A stretch of DNA of 64,000 bases from Agrocybe praecox (Eukaryota > Basidiomycota > Agaricomycetes > Agaricales > Agrocybaceae), in assembly GCA_964017145.1 (NCBI GenBank), contig OZ024851.1:2418001-2482000 (forward strand), written 5' to 3'. Positions within the stretch are counted from its first letter, which is position 1; every line of letters starts with the position of its first letter. A model generated the notes under the pieces. That model had not been told where the DNA came from and did no database searches. It saw only the letters and a list, made by a program, of their open reading frames with translations. A program made the position numbers and the translations under genes. Shown here piece after piece: positions 10,954 through 22,799 of this stretch.

Positions 10954-13516
10954 CTATAGATTTCCCTCGAATTGATTTTGGGTGATTACACTGCAGGTAC
11001 TAGGCCTGCCTTCGACTCGCTCTACGTATGCCTTCATTTCCCGTTTTAAGAGGTCGGTACGGCTCGGAAGGTGATTCATGAGCTCGTTGGTCATGAGTTT
11101 TTGCTCATGACAATGTTGAAGTAAATCTTCCGACCGTGCAGAGAGGGAAAGGAAGAACTTGGCATAACCTAGAAGCAAAAATATGTCCGTAAATCTGCGA
11201 TTGTGAGAGTATTCACTACTGTCGACTCCTAATGTCCAGATACTATGGCGGAAGGCGAGACGACGGGTGAAAAATTCTTCGTCAAAGGGAGATTTTAGAT
11301 CTATCCCGGAGTATGCCAGCCGTTTGAGTTCCCCGAAAAAGTATAAAGCAGCCTTTGCATATTCAGCACGGCCTAAAGTATATTTCCCCGTTCTAGCTGG
11401 ATCTTGTATAAACCTTACAAGACGCAACCAACATTCGTCCAAATTTCCACCGTCGCGCATCATCATCGTGAGATAAAGGTGATCCATTTGGAAAATGTCC
11501 ACAGGTATGCTCGAATCGGGAAAGCGAAGGACAGTTCCTGAATCTAGGTTCAGGCGACCTGGAACAAGTAAGTTCGTCCCTAGATGTACCGCAATACATA
11601 GAACTGCAAGGAGGCTGACACTGTCAAAATAAGTAGGTATGCCCGCGCAGAAACTGTTATCAAGTTCGTCCTCGTGCTGTTGCTTTATTGGTGCCCATCT
11701 TGAATCCTGGGGTACCTGAAGCGTCGATTAGAAAACTGTGAATTAAAACAGGCCACGAAGAAAATACAAATACCATATGCGCAAAAAATGGCAAAAGATT
11801 ATACCAGACAAATAATCGTAGTACACCAGACTGTCCACGATCCCGGCTGGTTACCAAATATTGAGAAATTATTTCAAGGGAGAGAGACGAAGCCGCATTG
11901 ATTAGCTCTATCGAGCTTCTACAGAGTTGGAAATGTTTTCGAATGAATTCACTCGCCATCTTAACTGCGGGAAATCCGGCTACTGATGGAGTGTTCTTCG
12001 GTGTGGGGAATTGAATCATTAATCCTAAATCACTCACCGTTTTCCAGCACATGCCAATTAGAGGGATTGACATAATGAAGAATATTTGCCACATGTCGTG
12101 TCCTATAAATTTCGATGTCAATAAAATACTCCTTAGACCGCGCTGGATCCAGTAAGAAGTCGTGAAGTGAAGCATGTAGAATTTGAAGGTTTCGCTGTCG
12201 ACTCTCGATCTCCCGGATTGAAACAATTGCTCCAAGATCACAAAATAACAGCTCGAGCTCCTCCGGCAGAATCCCCAAATACCGGCATATATCAAAGTGG
12301 CTTGCATATGGTCCATCTGCTATGCCAAGTGAGTAAATACTCAGAGCGTACAGGATTTGATCGACGTTTTTGGCGGTGGAGAGAATAGTTCGATACATCT
12401 CATCTAATTGTGCAAACGGCAAGTCACCCTGTGCTGGTCGGAGGTTCATTACAGTGTCGAGCCGGAGATGGGGTTGGTGCCAAATGGATTTTACATATCC
12501 GATGACCGTTGCCGCAAAGATGAACTGTCCGGATGCTTTTTTGACAAGGGATTTCAACAATTCTGGACTGGGCCACACCTCTGGGATCAGCGTTTTGAAC
12601 GGATGCGTCATCCTAATTTCCTCAAAGCTGTTTTTAAGGAATTCAAAGATGTCTTCATCAGGCTTGTAAGTGTCGTCTAGATATAGCCGTGTAAAGAGTC
12701 CCATCATTCCTTCTGAGGTGAAGGCGACATGGATATTATGTTCCGGTCGGCTGGCGATGAAAAATAGTATCGGTAGTTTGAAATGTCGTACGGCAGTGGA
12801 TATGATTTGTATAATGTCCTGTTGTGCTTCCTGGTTGAAGCATTCATCCAGGCCGTCGATGACAATAACACGATATAATCCAGGGGGCCATGAAGTACCC
12901 GCACTGCAGATGCTATCTAGAGGTTGTGCGATTAGCCGAGTAAATTGGTGCCGCAAATTTCTTGTGAAAATGAGAGGATCGGCGTCAATGACAGAGATGA
13001 TTTCGTTCTGTACGGCCGGAAACAGGCGCCAGATCTGGTAGGCGAGAGTTGCAACGAGTCCGCCTGCGTGATTTCGACTGCCATCTGATTTTCCAAAGAA
13101 AAAGCTCGCAATGACGAGGCCCTTCAGAAGGCACAGTTCAATGAAGCTCTGTGCGATGGACGATTTGCCTGCACCTGCGGCCCCCGTAAGCCACATCACA
13201 AACTTGTCCCTCGTTTTGGAGTCACAGCGCTGGACCCAGCTCATGATCTCGTCGAGCACAGCAACACGTGTATTAGGGTGGCATTTTGGAGGATCGAAAC
13301 GTGCTGCAGAGTCGTGGAACGCGGTATGTGCGACCGCATCCGTCAGGATGTCAAGTGGTGCTTCATAATAATGCATCAGGGTAAAGCCGATTGAAATTCT
13401 TATAGTGACGCACCCTTCCGTCCATTGCCTGCATTTACATTTACGAAACTTCCCCCAGATACAATCACATTTCCCTCAAACATTGCGCGTTGATGTTGAT
13501 GAGCATTTCCAGACAT
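10954..13516 (-). CDS. NACHT-domain NTPase, copy A
   Basis: An NLR-like P-loop NTPase of 798 residues from four exons: 13516-13414, 13360-12038, 11982-11774 and 11715-10954; all junctions are GT-AG and keep frame. Exon 1 is a short Gly/Asn/Val-rich leader (VIVSGGSFVNVNAGNG). Exon 2 carries HDSAARFDPPKCHPNTR, Walker A GAAGAGKSS (about residues 94-102) and Walker B RVIVIDGLDEC (about 198-208). The C-terminal part has no WD40, ankyrin or TPR repeats but two hydrophobic stretches (LFVWYNLLPFFAHM; SLLAVLCIAVHLG). NACHT proteins of fungi act as nucleotide-driven switches in self/non-self recognition and cell death; that role is inferred here. The ATG at 13516 is chosen over 13603 because the latter lies only about 20 nt below the TATA box. 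The frame ends early compared with copy B after a small insertion near 10990, giving the tail CSVITQNQFEGNL. Confidence 0.85.
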
Positions 13517-13623
13517 TGCTACTGGTCCAATGCGAGCGGAGGTAGTTTTGTAGAAGTTAGACCGAACTTCCACAGCAGAATGACCAGGGACAAAAGAGGA
13601 CAAGAGGCGTTTCCTAGGGCTCC

Positions 13624-13633
13624 TTTATATAAA
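13624..13633 (-). promoter_or_regulatory. TATA box of NACHT copy A
   Basis: TTTATATAAA, a perfect palindrome about 110 nt upstream of the ATG, preserved at the same place in copies B and C. Confidence 0.65.
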
Positions 13634-14718
13634 CCCACGACACAGCCATGGACCCAATGCGACTTATAATTAGACACCATGATGGGCCATATTGGCATGC
13701 ACGATTAGAAAAACTTTGCATTTTTCCTATAAGACGTCCAATATTTTCAATTAAAAGATCGTCTAAAAAAGTCCACATCGTTAAGTAACCAGGAAAGCGA
13801 GGAGGGAAAGCGAGATATTATATGTGCCAACGAGGACGGCTGTATGTCATCCCCATGTCATTCGATACCAACCTTTCGAACAACTTGCATTCATCCCAAC
13901 TTTACATTTACTCGCCATCACATCACCCGCATCGTATCCGAATGCCACAAGTCACACTTCGCTTCCTGCAAGAATCTCATTCAATGCATTGAACCAACAT
14001 CGAACACCGAAACCCAAAAAAACAAGAACACCCTGATATTCACAATCATTTGACGATGTCCAAGAATCCTGGAACCATTCAAGGGACATGAATCAATTGC
14101 AAATTGGACTATCCAGGGATTTTTAGTCCATTACAAGCACAGAAGTGCTCGTGAAGGCCAAGGTAGTGCATCAGGGGCAGAACATAAGAAAGGCGAAAAT
14201 AAAATTAAGACGAGGCCTGAAAGAAACGAACGTCCGCGCCTGCACTGTCCAACCAGATTAGAGCCAATTCACTGCCAGCGTCGCCCCTTAACCGGATTCG
14301 TCCCAACCTTCCGTCCATCTCAGCCTTTCGTGAACTCCCTAGTCGACGCAGGCCATCCATCCATCTCCTACATCCAACTCTACGCACTCCAACATTCGCA
14401 TTCATCCGTCCTTTCATATCCGAATGCACCTAGTACCAGCACCATCCATCTCATCCGCAATGCACTCAGGGCAATTAAATAAATCGCATGTTGTCCCAGA
14501 AGACAATGACATCGACCACCCACGTCGAGAGGCGAAAATGCAGGATGATTTCCAAACTAGCCCAGCCAACTCTTCTCCCTCCACCCCCCGATCCATCTTT
14601 TGTCCGTGTACGAGTCCGTGTACGAACGACATCCAACTCCTAACTCTCCACCGTCCCCAGCGCATTCGGTGAATATGTATCCAACCACCAAGAGGTTCGA
14701 TCCAGATTACAGGAAAAA
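13634..14718 (-). repeat. Upstream module of NACHT copy A
   Basis: It is non-coding as far as I can tell and shared with B (30190-31155), C (37035-37990) and D (inverted, 55000-55921 plus 62357-62800). It includes the CCAGGAAAGCGAGGAGGGAA site that, in D, is split by the LTR element. An 83-codon ORF on the minus strand (14665-14414) is kept open in D (55039-55290) but not in B or C, where parts are deleted. The module ends sharply at 14718, where the MRPL16 copy begins. Confidence 0.75.
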
Positions 14719-15462
14719 AGCCATGACATCCGCAGGGATTGTCGATGGGTCCACCTTGGAAGCGGCTTCATTGACAAGTTTTGGTGGTGTAATAAGCAAG
14801 TTTCCGAGCCTTGGTGGGGTGGAACGATTGATGAATTCCATTTTGGTCGGGAGTTTAACAGCTGCGAGACATAGCACTGTTTCAAGTTGGGAATTAATAA
14901 GACGCGCTGTGGATGAACCTCAAGACGCACCATCACGGGCTAGTTCTTCGCGAATAGGAGTTCCACCAATTTCAAAGATTACGCGACCGACTGGTACACT
15001 GAATGAATTCGTCAGAGTCAACAAAAGATACCACCAAGAGAATCAAAGAAACTCACCGAGTGGCCCAGTACTCAAAGGTACCCTTTCCTTTACCATACGG
15101 GTTTCATTACTCTTGATAGTTCATTTTAGCCCATTACCCATTATAACAAGAAAATAACGACGCACCTAGATGCAGACCAGAATATCTGGAAAGACCCTAA
15201 GATAGACCTTACTGCCTTTCAAGACCTTTAGCTTCTTCAGAATGACTTCCTGAGCAGTAGTAAGCTGCTTGGCCGTCAGACGCGCTCCATTCTCAATGAT
15301 TCTAATCCCCCAGTCGCCATAGGTCAACGTGGTCCCCTTGGTCGAACCACCAATTGGAATGGGAATACGACCCTTGTGTCGTTTGAGATGTTTGACTTGT
15401 TTCGGTGCAAGCTGAGCACGACCACGCGTAGACAGACTGAGTGGCGAGAGCGGTGTCTATCG
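14719..15462 (-). pseudogene. Partial copy of mitochondrial ribosomal protein L16 gene
   Basis: It matches the reverse complement of the intact gene at 51812-52658 from inside exon 1 through the three introns to close to the stop codon. Similarity begins at GCCATGACATCC (14719) and ends at GTGTCTATC (about 15462). Because the introns are present it is a DNA-level duplication, not a retrocopy. It lacks the first ~80 nt of the coding sequence (start codon and targeting region) and the last ~30 nt. I see only a few differences per 200 bases, so the copy is recent. Confidence 0.88.
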
Positions 15463-16349
15463 CACTATTCTCTGCGCTCCGTACTATATTCGAGACCTGT
15501 CTCTCCTCTTCCGTTTTCCGTCTCCAGACATCTTCTCTATTCTGCGTGACTTGGTCGCACATACTGCCGCCGATGTCCAGCGTACAGCTATAGAAGTCCA
15601 GCAAGTCGCTGAGGACGTGGGGCAGAAGGCTTTGGATCATGATAATCGCAGTCACATCACTGGGGTTGACGAAAACGGTCGGGTTGGGTATCCCGCGGTT
15701 GTTGTGGATGCTGCCGATTAGTGCCATCTCCATACAATTTATCGAGTTCAAGACTGCGGATGTGGAAGGCGCACTACAGGCGATATTTGTACATGGCCTT
15801 GCTAAGGGCTCGGGACGCCGGACGAGTGAACATATGCAATATTCTGGCTCGGACCCCGTGGCTATGAGTTTGGTGCCTGATGAAGCTTTGGTCAGGCAGT
15901 GGACGGAGTTGCGTATCGATATGGCAGAATACGATCGTCCGCTCGGGGGGCGCTCGGGGTCGGCGGCGGCCACATCCTCATCTTCATCGTCGGGACCGAG
16001 CGTACAGACTAGCCCGCGCGTTAACATCCACTTGGACTGTGTGCGTGTACGCATGGAAGGGATGGGGTATTATTTGAAGCATAAAGGTGGGTATGTAGGC
16101 TATGAAGATGAGGGAATTGCCAGTGTCGATTTGGGGATGGGGAAATTGCACGAGGGGTTTGCGATGGGAAATGAGATTGTTGCGTCATCTCAGCAGCGTT
16201 ATCAGGATGCGGGAGAGGTCGAAAATGCGGAGGGAGGCGAGCAGCACGATTGTGAGCAGCGCTCGGTGATCGTTGAATCGGACGCGGAGGCACCTGCGAA
16301 CCTAGATGTGCAGACTGCACTTCATCGTCGGAATACGGGACTCGGATGA
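15463..16349 (+). pseudogene. Fragment of a possibly HAM1-like protein (N-terminal part)
   Basis: The first frame (from about 15464) reads SILRDLVAHTAADVQRTAIE and on to a stop at 15718-15720; the next frame takes over at about 15720 and runs to 16349 with LHLDCVRVRMEGMGYYLKHK-like sequence (NIHLDCVRVRMEGMGYYLKH at about 16024-16083). This shift suggests a one-base indel. The style resembles fungal HAM1-like (BPI-related) proteins, but this is memory-based and weak. The left edge abuts the MRPL16 copy exactly at 15462/15463, so the fragment is cut by a rearrangement breakpoint. A related C-terminal fragment lies at 26018-26785 in the same orientation. Confidence 0.4.
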
Positions 16350-16407
16350 TCATGGAAAGCGGTCAATGACCATACCGATGCTGAGCGTGCGCGTGAGCAT
16401 CCACCGC

Positions 16408-16720
16408 AGATGCGAAAAAGAAGAGTTAATGCAGACATGGACTCACCAGCAGCTGTAGTTTTACAGGACCTGCGATATTGCAAGCAACAACTCGGCTGAT
16501 TCTCTGCCAGCCATTATGCATCGTCTGTTGATCCTCAAAAATGCGGCCATCCTGGCATCATCCAACCGATACAGTTTCTTTGAAATAAATTAGAAAAGTG
16601 CAAGTGTGAGTGGAGAAATTTAGAACGAACAGAGAAAGACGGAATAACCCCGGAATAGATCATTTCAACGCCGAACGGTCACGCGATTTTATTCGGCTTA
16701 TTCCGTTACCCGTCGCGTAG
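16408..16720. repeat. Duplicated 0.3-kb segment, copy 1
   Basis: It matches 24525-24855 from AGATGCGAAAAAGA to TTCCGTTACCCGTCGCGT with a few differences. On the minus strand both copies have a splice-donor-like GCTGCTGGTRAGTCCATG, so this may be a promoter and 5' non-coding exon of a leftward gene. No long ORF follows in either copy. Confidence 0.7.
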
Positions 16721-19700
16721 CCAAGCCCGAGCCTCAGCCGAGACAGTTTTCTTCTTCCCTTCCAGCACCACTTCTGCCCCCTCTCACACACTCTGGTTCT
16801 GCTATAGGCTCTTGAAAACTCGTCTGTCCTTGGCTCAAATAATCTGAGATCTGGTTGCACATTCCTGGCTCTCTAATGTGTATCGGCCATTATAACGTCT
16901 CCCTGGTTTTTGTTCTAAACTGGGTTCTCTTTATTTCCAAGGAAAATACTCCCATCTGTCTAACATTAGATTTTTTTCTTCTTCTTGACTCCTTCATTGC
17001 TTCAGTTGTCTGAAAGATCTTCTTTGTCTCTGGACTAAGCTTGTTCTGCGAGCTGATGCGATACAATCACCTTAGTTGCAGTATCCTCGACTTGTGATGT
17101 TTTCTTCCTGCTTCACAACACTCTGTGTTCTCCACCACGGAATTCTGGCCTCCATCTGTATCACATCTAGTCCTTGACTCTCTCATTTTTTCCAGTCAAG
17201 AGGATGCATGATATTTTGTTTCGTACGCATGCCACCGTCTAGCTTGCGCTCCGTGGGCCAAAGTCGAGTACGGCCTACGCTTAGCCATTGTGTCGCCTGC
17301 TATTGCGCAACTTGTTTTCTTTCCTGCTTTTTACTGCTACCTTTCGGCATCGCAATGCTCATAGTTTGTCTTACCTCGTCCCGGAAATGATAAAATTACA
17401 CCTGGCTTTAGCGTCTCCAATGCTGCATGATGCATGATAGCTCGTGAAGATGTATTAGACATCTCGCTGAGCATATCTTCAAAAGAAGAAGGCTTGGTGG
17501 CAAAATGAAGATTACGGACGTAATGTAAAGCAGGCAAAATTGATTAATGTCTAAGTGAAAAATGCTACGTTGAATCAAGGATTCCATATAAATCCGATAT
17601 TTGAAAGAAACAAAACTTAGGCTTTGTGAGTGGGACCCCACTTTTCGTCATTTTTATTTTGCATATTCATTTCCACTCGCCTTGTAGCTCTGCAGATTCT
17701 AAAGTTCGGATTCAACTCGAGCCTTTCCTGGATCCTTGTCTTCCTTCCTTTCACCACTATCGTCATCGCGCTGCCTTTTACTTATCGCTAAGTCTATCCC
17801 GAGAAACTCTGACTTTTGTCTGCTCAATAATGATCCTGCCTAAATAGACGTTTGCACATGCTAACCTTCTCGCCACTCGGTCTGAGCTCTCTCATATCAA
17901 TCTCATATCTCCTTCATCATCTCACTACCATCATTCACAAATCCTTTTTCGCTTTAGATACGAGATGATCCATCCACGGCTTATGTCCCATGTACTGACC
18001 CATGTTCTATTACACAAATCGTACAGCATTGTGTTGCGTATTGGTATAGTGCCCACATCGGCGATTCAAAAGATAGGGAAGTAAGAATATGTTTTCCAGA
18101 GTCGCCAATAAACAAGGAGGAAATGCATGCATGTGTTTGTAGGCGCTGCTGGTTCGCGTTAATTAGCTGTCGGTGTCAATTATACGCACGAACGGCGTTA
18201 GTTCGCCTTGCAACCAGAACGATTGGACACGTGGATAGACTCACGCTTGAGAAGCAATATTTATGTGGTGGTCAGCATTGACGGTGGAAAAAAAAGGAAA
18301 AGGCATCGTAATTGGCTCGGGCTAAATTGAGACGCGACGCGCCATGTGAAATACACGTGACCGTTCGGTGATGGAGCGATCAGTGGCATTGCCTGCGTCG
18401 GACCGTCCACTTTTTCGTCTGCTCACTATCGTTGGCCTTGGGTCATCAAAGATATCTGCCGCTCTCCACAACTACACTCACGATCAACGAAATCAACTGC
18501 GCACCAAGGTCCAATTCAGGAACAAAAAATATCATTAAATCTGAGGAGGAATACACGACGGGCCCTGTTCGTGTGTAAAGAGATTTAAAGAGAACTCGGG
18601 CTCTCGTCTTTACGGACCTCTTTGGATTGAAGGTTTCTGTCCTTGCCGCTCCTGAGTGCGTACACTGTTGATTTCTTGTATTTCTCCGTGTTGATGTTCT
18701 CTTCCTGTGGTATAGCTCCCCGAGAAAGGCACCAACCATTCTCGAAATTCCCAGTTATGAGCATGAGATAGGAGGGCCGACGTCCATTGGTAAGTACGGA
18801 GTAGCTTCTACCTTGTGCTACATTCGACTCACAGACCACTAATAGTCGCTGTACGTCTGCATACCATCGACATCACTACCCAACTCTATCGTTGTTTTCC
18901 AACGTACCGGGGATACTGTTTACCGTGTTTATCATCATTCTATACAACCATTTGGATGTGGCTCGAATAATCCGCTTGATATCTATTAGCATGGTGACCC
19001 ACTGAGCTCGAAGACGCGAACGTTGTGCAATAGTTTCCTACTATTGTATGTACCATCCACTCCGAGCATGTATATGCTCAAAATGCCTCGTCATTTCAGT
19101 ATGCTATGTCATTTCAGAATGTCGATACATTCGACACTAGGGAGTTACTGCCGTTGAGGAAGCCTTTTGGCTGAAGTCCATAACTTCCAAGCACAATGTA
19201 CCTTTCCGTGAGCTTGACTTTCATTCATCTGTATCCCTGGCTAATGTCACTTTTTTAGGCCATGCCAGAGTCCTGGTTGACAATGTTGTTGGATTTCTCT
19301 AAACGTAGATGGGAATAGGGTATTTTTATGGAAGCTCAGGTACGTTCTTTGCGTGGTGTTTTGTGACACAACTTATTGACACTTGTTCCTCTCAGTAGTG
19401 CATTATAATTTGCGTATGGAAGCTCGGGTACGTTTTCAGCGCATCTATTTTCTTACAGTCTCACCTACCGACACCCAATCTTTCCAGTAGTGCATTGTAT
19501 TCCCTTAGTTCAGTCGGTACACAGGCATTTAATTTTTAATCTCAACGACTTTGAACATCATACCTCCGACTTTTACACCTGGTATATCGTGCTCTCTTTT
19601 CTATGCTCGTATATGCGTTGATGCTCTATTATCATAGCAGAATACTCTACTTTCCTGAAACATGTCTGCTTCTGGCTTTGTCACACTGCAGAGACGTTGA

Positions 19701-20037
19701 TTCTGTGTTGATTGGTGAGTCTATACAAGCATCCCAGGAACGAAGAGGAGATTGTCACTAACCTCTCATATTCTCGCTCAATAGTATCCAACCCATCTTG
19801 CCCCTATACTCAATCGTCGTGTTTGGGCATTTGTAGCATGCAAGGAAAAGCCATATCTCAATATCGTAAGCTTCGTCACCTTTGTTGTTATTAACGCCAG
19901 CTCTAATGCACTAAATTACCAGTGTTATCTGTTCTTATCTGCCTGCCTGTCCAAAGCCCCAAATATATTCGAACTCGATTTACCTTTTGGTTCTGTGTTC
20001 AAAGTCTGCGATTGGATTTCAATATCAAATTGGTCGA
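16721..20037. other. Intergenic, no supported gene
   Basis: Pyrimidine-rich stretches and short ORFs only. Pieces near 19330-19480 contain two similar segments (GGAAGCTC(A/G)GGTACGTT followed by CAGTAGTGCATT), about 95 nt apart. I see no intact gene on either strand. Confidence 0.5.
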
Positions 20038-20295
20038 TTATCTTCTACCTGAAAAACTTTTTTCGATCGTCTCCCCGACGAAGGTGGAGCTATTAGGCAG
20101 GCCATAGTACGGCCAAGAGTACATTCCAGCTGCACCTCTATTGTTGTTGGTGCCAGGGTTGTGAAACACCGTGTGGATGTATTTCGACGCCTCAACAAAT
20201 CGTTGCACAAAGTGTGGCCAGACCACGGACTCGCAATCAACTAGAAGAAATGACGAAGGAAATAAAAGCCTCATGAGAAAGTCGCAGTTGTACAT
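20038..20295 (-). pseudogene. Unidentified protein-like fragment
   Basis: An 85-codon reading with aromatic-rich, enzyme-like sequence (VVWPHFVQRFVEASKYIHTV, then GMYSWPYYGLPNSSTFVGET). It has no clear start context or partner exons. I do not recognise the family. The composition looks like true coding sequence rather than a shadow. Confidence 0.3.
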
Positions 20296-20386
20296 GCCCC
20301 ACGTTTATCGAATATTCTTGATCGACGATCGTGCAGATATTGATAATCAGCAATTATTAATTAACAGTGACGTTTCCTAGACAAGT

Positions 20387-20893
20387 TTGCCGTCTTTCTG
20401 GCTTCGAATATATGGGGTACATTTATCGGCGACTACAAGGCTTGCTGGACCTGAAGATGCTTCCTCAACCATGGAAAAGGAATGCTATGCACAGGCGCAG
20501 TACTTGTCCATACGTCTTTTCACCAACAACGACCTTGCTCAGGCACGAGAACTGCTTCTCAAGGTCCGATCGTTCTACCAACAACATTCACAGACCACAA
20601 ATCTTTGGTTTATCAAGCTGGCTATGACGCTATGGGCATTAGGACACCTAGAGTGCGCATCAGGGCGACACGAAGAAGGCATCGCTGCAAGAACCAAACT
20701 CACCGAGTTGCGAAAACGACTTCGACTCATATTTCCGCGTCTTGATGAATTTGTGGAGGTAGCGTTGAAAAGAGAACGAAACTTTGCTGCGTGGAAGAAG
20801 CTTCTCAAAAAAATCAATTCTACGTGTGGACACAGGACGAAGATGATATACTCGAAAGCGCAGTCTGGTCGGATGAGCTTGTGGCACTTGTAG
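20387..20893 (+). pseudogene. Probable TPR-type C-terminal remnant
   Basis: From about 20471 the frame reads like helical repeat protein: MEKECYAQAQYLSIRLFTNN, LAQARELLLKVRSFYQQH, then WALGHLECASGRHEEGIAAR, ending at 20893. The alternation of A/G/L positions in paired helices is TPR-like, as in the tails of fungal NB-ARC/TPR proteins. No NB-ARC or upstream exon can be found, so it is likely an isolated end of a lost gene. The call rests on pattern only. Confidence 0.4.
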
Positions 20894-20899
20894 ACTAGG

Positions 20900-22789
20900 T
20901 TTTATTTTGCTATCCTCGATATTTTTTCTTTTCGCTCTCGCCTGCCAACAGTTTCCTTTCTGGCTCTTCATTCATTGACATACTCTTCTTTTTCTATACC
21001 AGTAGCTATAATGCTGTACAAACATTGTATTTAATGCGCATTATTATTTCAGTCTATATGTTTTGAGGATATGAGTAGGCAGGAAATGCTCTTGATGCAT
21101 GATGGGCCATGCTGGAACTTGTATGTGACATCGCCAAACAACTTGATCATATCTGCAAGCAGCTAGCAGCAAGTCCAACGACGAAGGATTACAGCCCTTA
21201 CATTTGCCTGACGATATCTTCAGCCCATTGTTCTCAATCTTTGGAAGGTATTCATTTTGATGATTACACCAACTAGTCATGCGACACTGATAGTTACATG
21301 TCATAGTCTGTATATTCGACGATTCTAGATACACGTCTTCCGAATTTAAGAGGATCTTCAAAGGCGACGTTTCTTCCACAATAGCATCCGTTAAAGCTGC
21401 GTTGATTGGTATGCCGGGCTAGTCCTTGGATACCAAGCGTATCGAACAAGACGGGTGGAACTACTATCGAGATGTTCAATACCGTGACTTTCTGGAGATG
21501 AGGCGGTCGACGTTCATCTCAGGGTATAGAGAAAAACACAAGTTACGCACACGGCCAATGAGCGAGTCGTCCTTATTGCCCAGATAAAGATTGAGTGGAT
21601 TAATTCCTTGAGTGGCTACAAGATAGATAAACAAGCATAATCAATAAATGCATGAGGAAATACAGATGCGACATACACTCACATCAACTGCTGGCTGATA
21701 CGAAGTCTTTCTGACAGGGAGCTTTTTTTTTTTTGCTACATTGCGACTTGTCACGACCTACTAGTAGTCCTGGGATCTTCAGCGTAAACATCAAGTGTGA
21801 GCAATGTTATACAAAAAGGAGAATTACAACGCATACAATGTTGGAAAAAAGGGGCAGACACGATTGGAAAATGTGAAAATGGCGAACGAGAGCAAATTTA
21901 CGGGATTAATATTGTTTCTCGACCTCTCTGAACGGTATCCGAGACACGGCCATAAACGCCAGACAAAATGAGATCGATGCCCACGTCCATGGGAGCGGAT
22001 GACACGCTCCTCGGCAATGGTTCAAGCCATACGACGCAGGTATGAGCTTTCTCCAGAAAAGGACCCTGATCCACGCTTGGTTTTGAGGGCGCATATACCC
22101 GACTCATCTGTGCCCAATCGCACCAAATGCAAAATGTCGCCCAAAACTCAAGGAGATCCAAATTCCACGATTCTGGATGCCAACGTTGAGTAGTCAACTC
22201 TCAGTCGGATGAACGTCCTCCGTTCTGATTCCTGTATGAAAATCCGGTCCGCCAACTTTTTCAGATGCTTCGGTACCACCATGCCAGGATAGATCCCCCA
22301 CCGAGATCCAAATTTTCGCTGTTTTTTTCCCCATCTCCACCTTTCGCTTTCTATCCATTCACCACAGCCTCTGCGACCTTCTTGGATCCCACTCTCGGTG
22401 GCTCAGACTTTGCTTAGAATACAAATGGTCGTTGTGTAGGAGTAACAGGTAAAGACCCTAAGAGTTACGAAGAAAACATTAGCATATGTGCTCGATGAAT
22501 ATAAGTAAAGCACACCATACGTTGTAGGGAAGTATTGAGGTACATGAAACTCGAACTGTGGAGGGTTGATCGATCAATTTTGAAAGTCCAAAAGGCGTGT
22601 GCCATTTTGTCTGGTTGCCTTTCACATCGGGGGATTAGGGTACTGCAACCGATTCCGTCATACTTGAATCCTGCGTCCTAGATCGATCGCATTTTACTCT
22701 TGCAACCTGCTTCGAGCTTTTCGCATTTCTTCTCGGCACTCTACTTCTTAAGGCCTCACCGAGTATCCCACCCCTTTGCGTTCGTCTAG
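20900..22789. other. Intergenic with fragmentary minus-strand coding signal
   Basis: Minus-strand stretches at 21479-21044 and 22197-21898 have protein-like composition (MDVGIDLILSGVYGRVSDTV) but no continuous gene model. Nothing else is supported. Confidence 0.35.
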
Positions 22790-22799
22790 TTCACCCACT

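Noticed and set aside
13517..13603. Upstream ATG for NACHT copy A at 13603 (and the analogous one for B at 30232)
   Set aside because: 13603 lies about 20 nt below the TATA box, probably before the transcription start; the B frame runs through the TATA box itself. The ATG followed by SGNA is common to A, B and C.
15302..16054. 250-codon minus-strand ORF
   Set aside because: It spans the MRPL16/HAM1-like junction, where unrelated fragments are joined, so most of it is antisense to other coding sequence.
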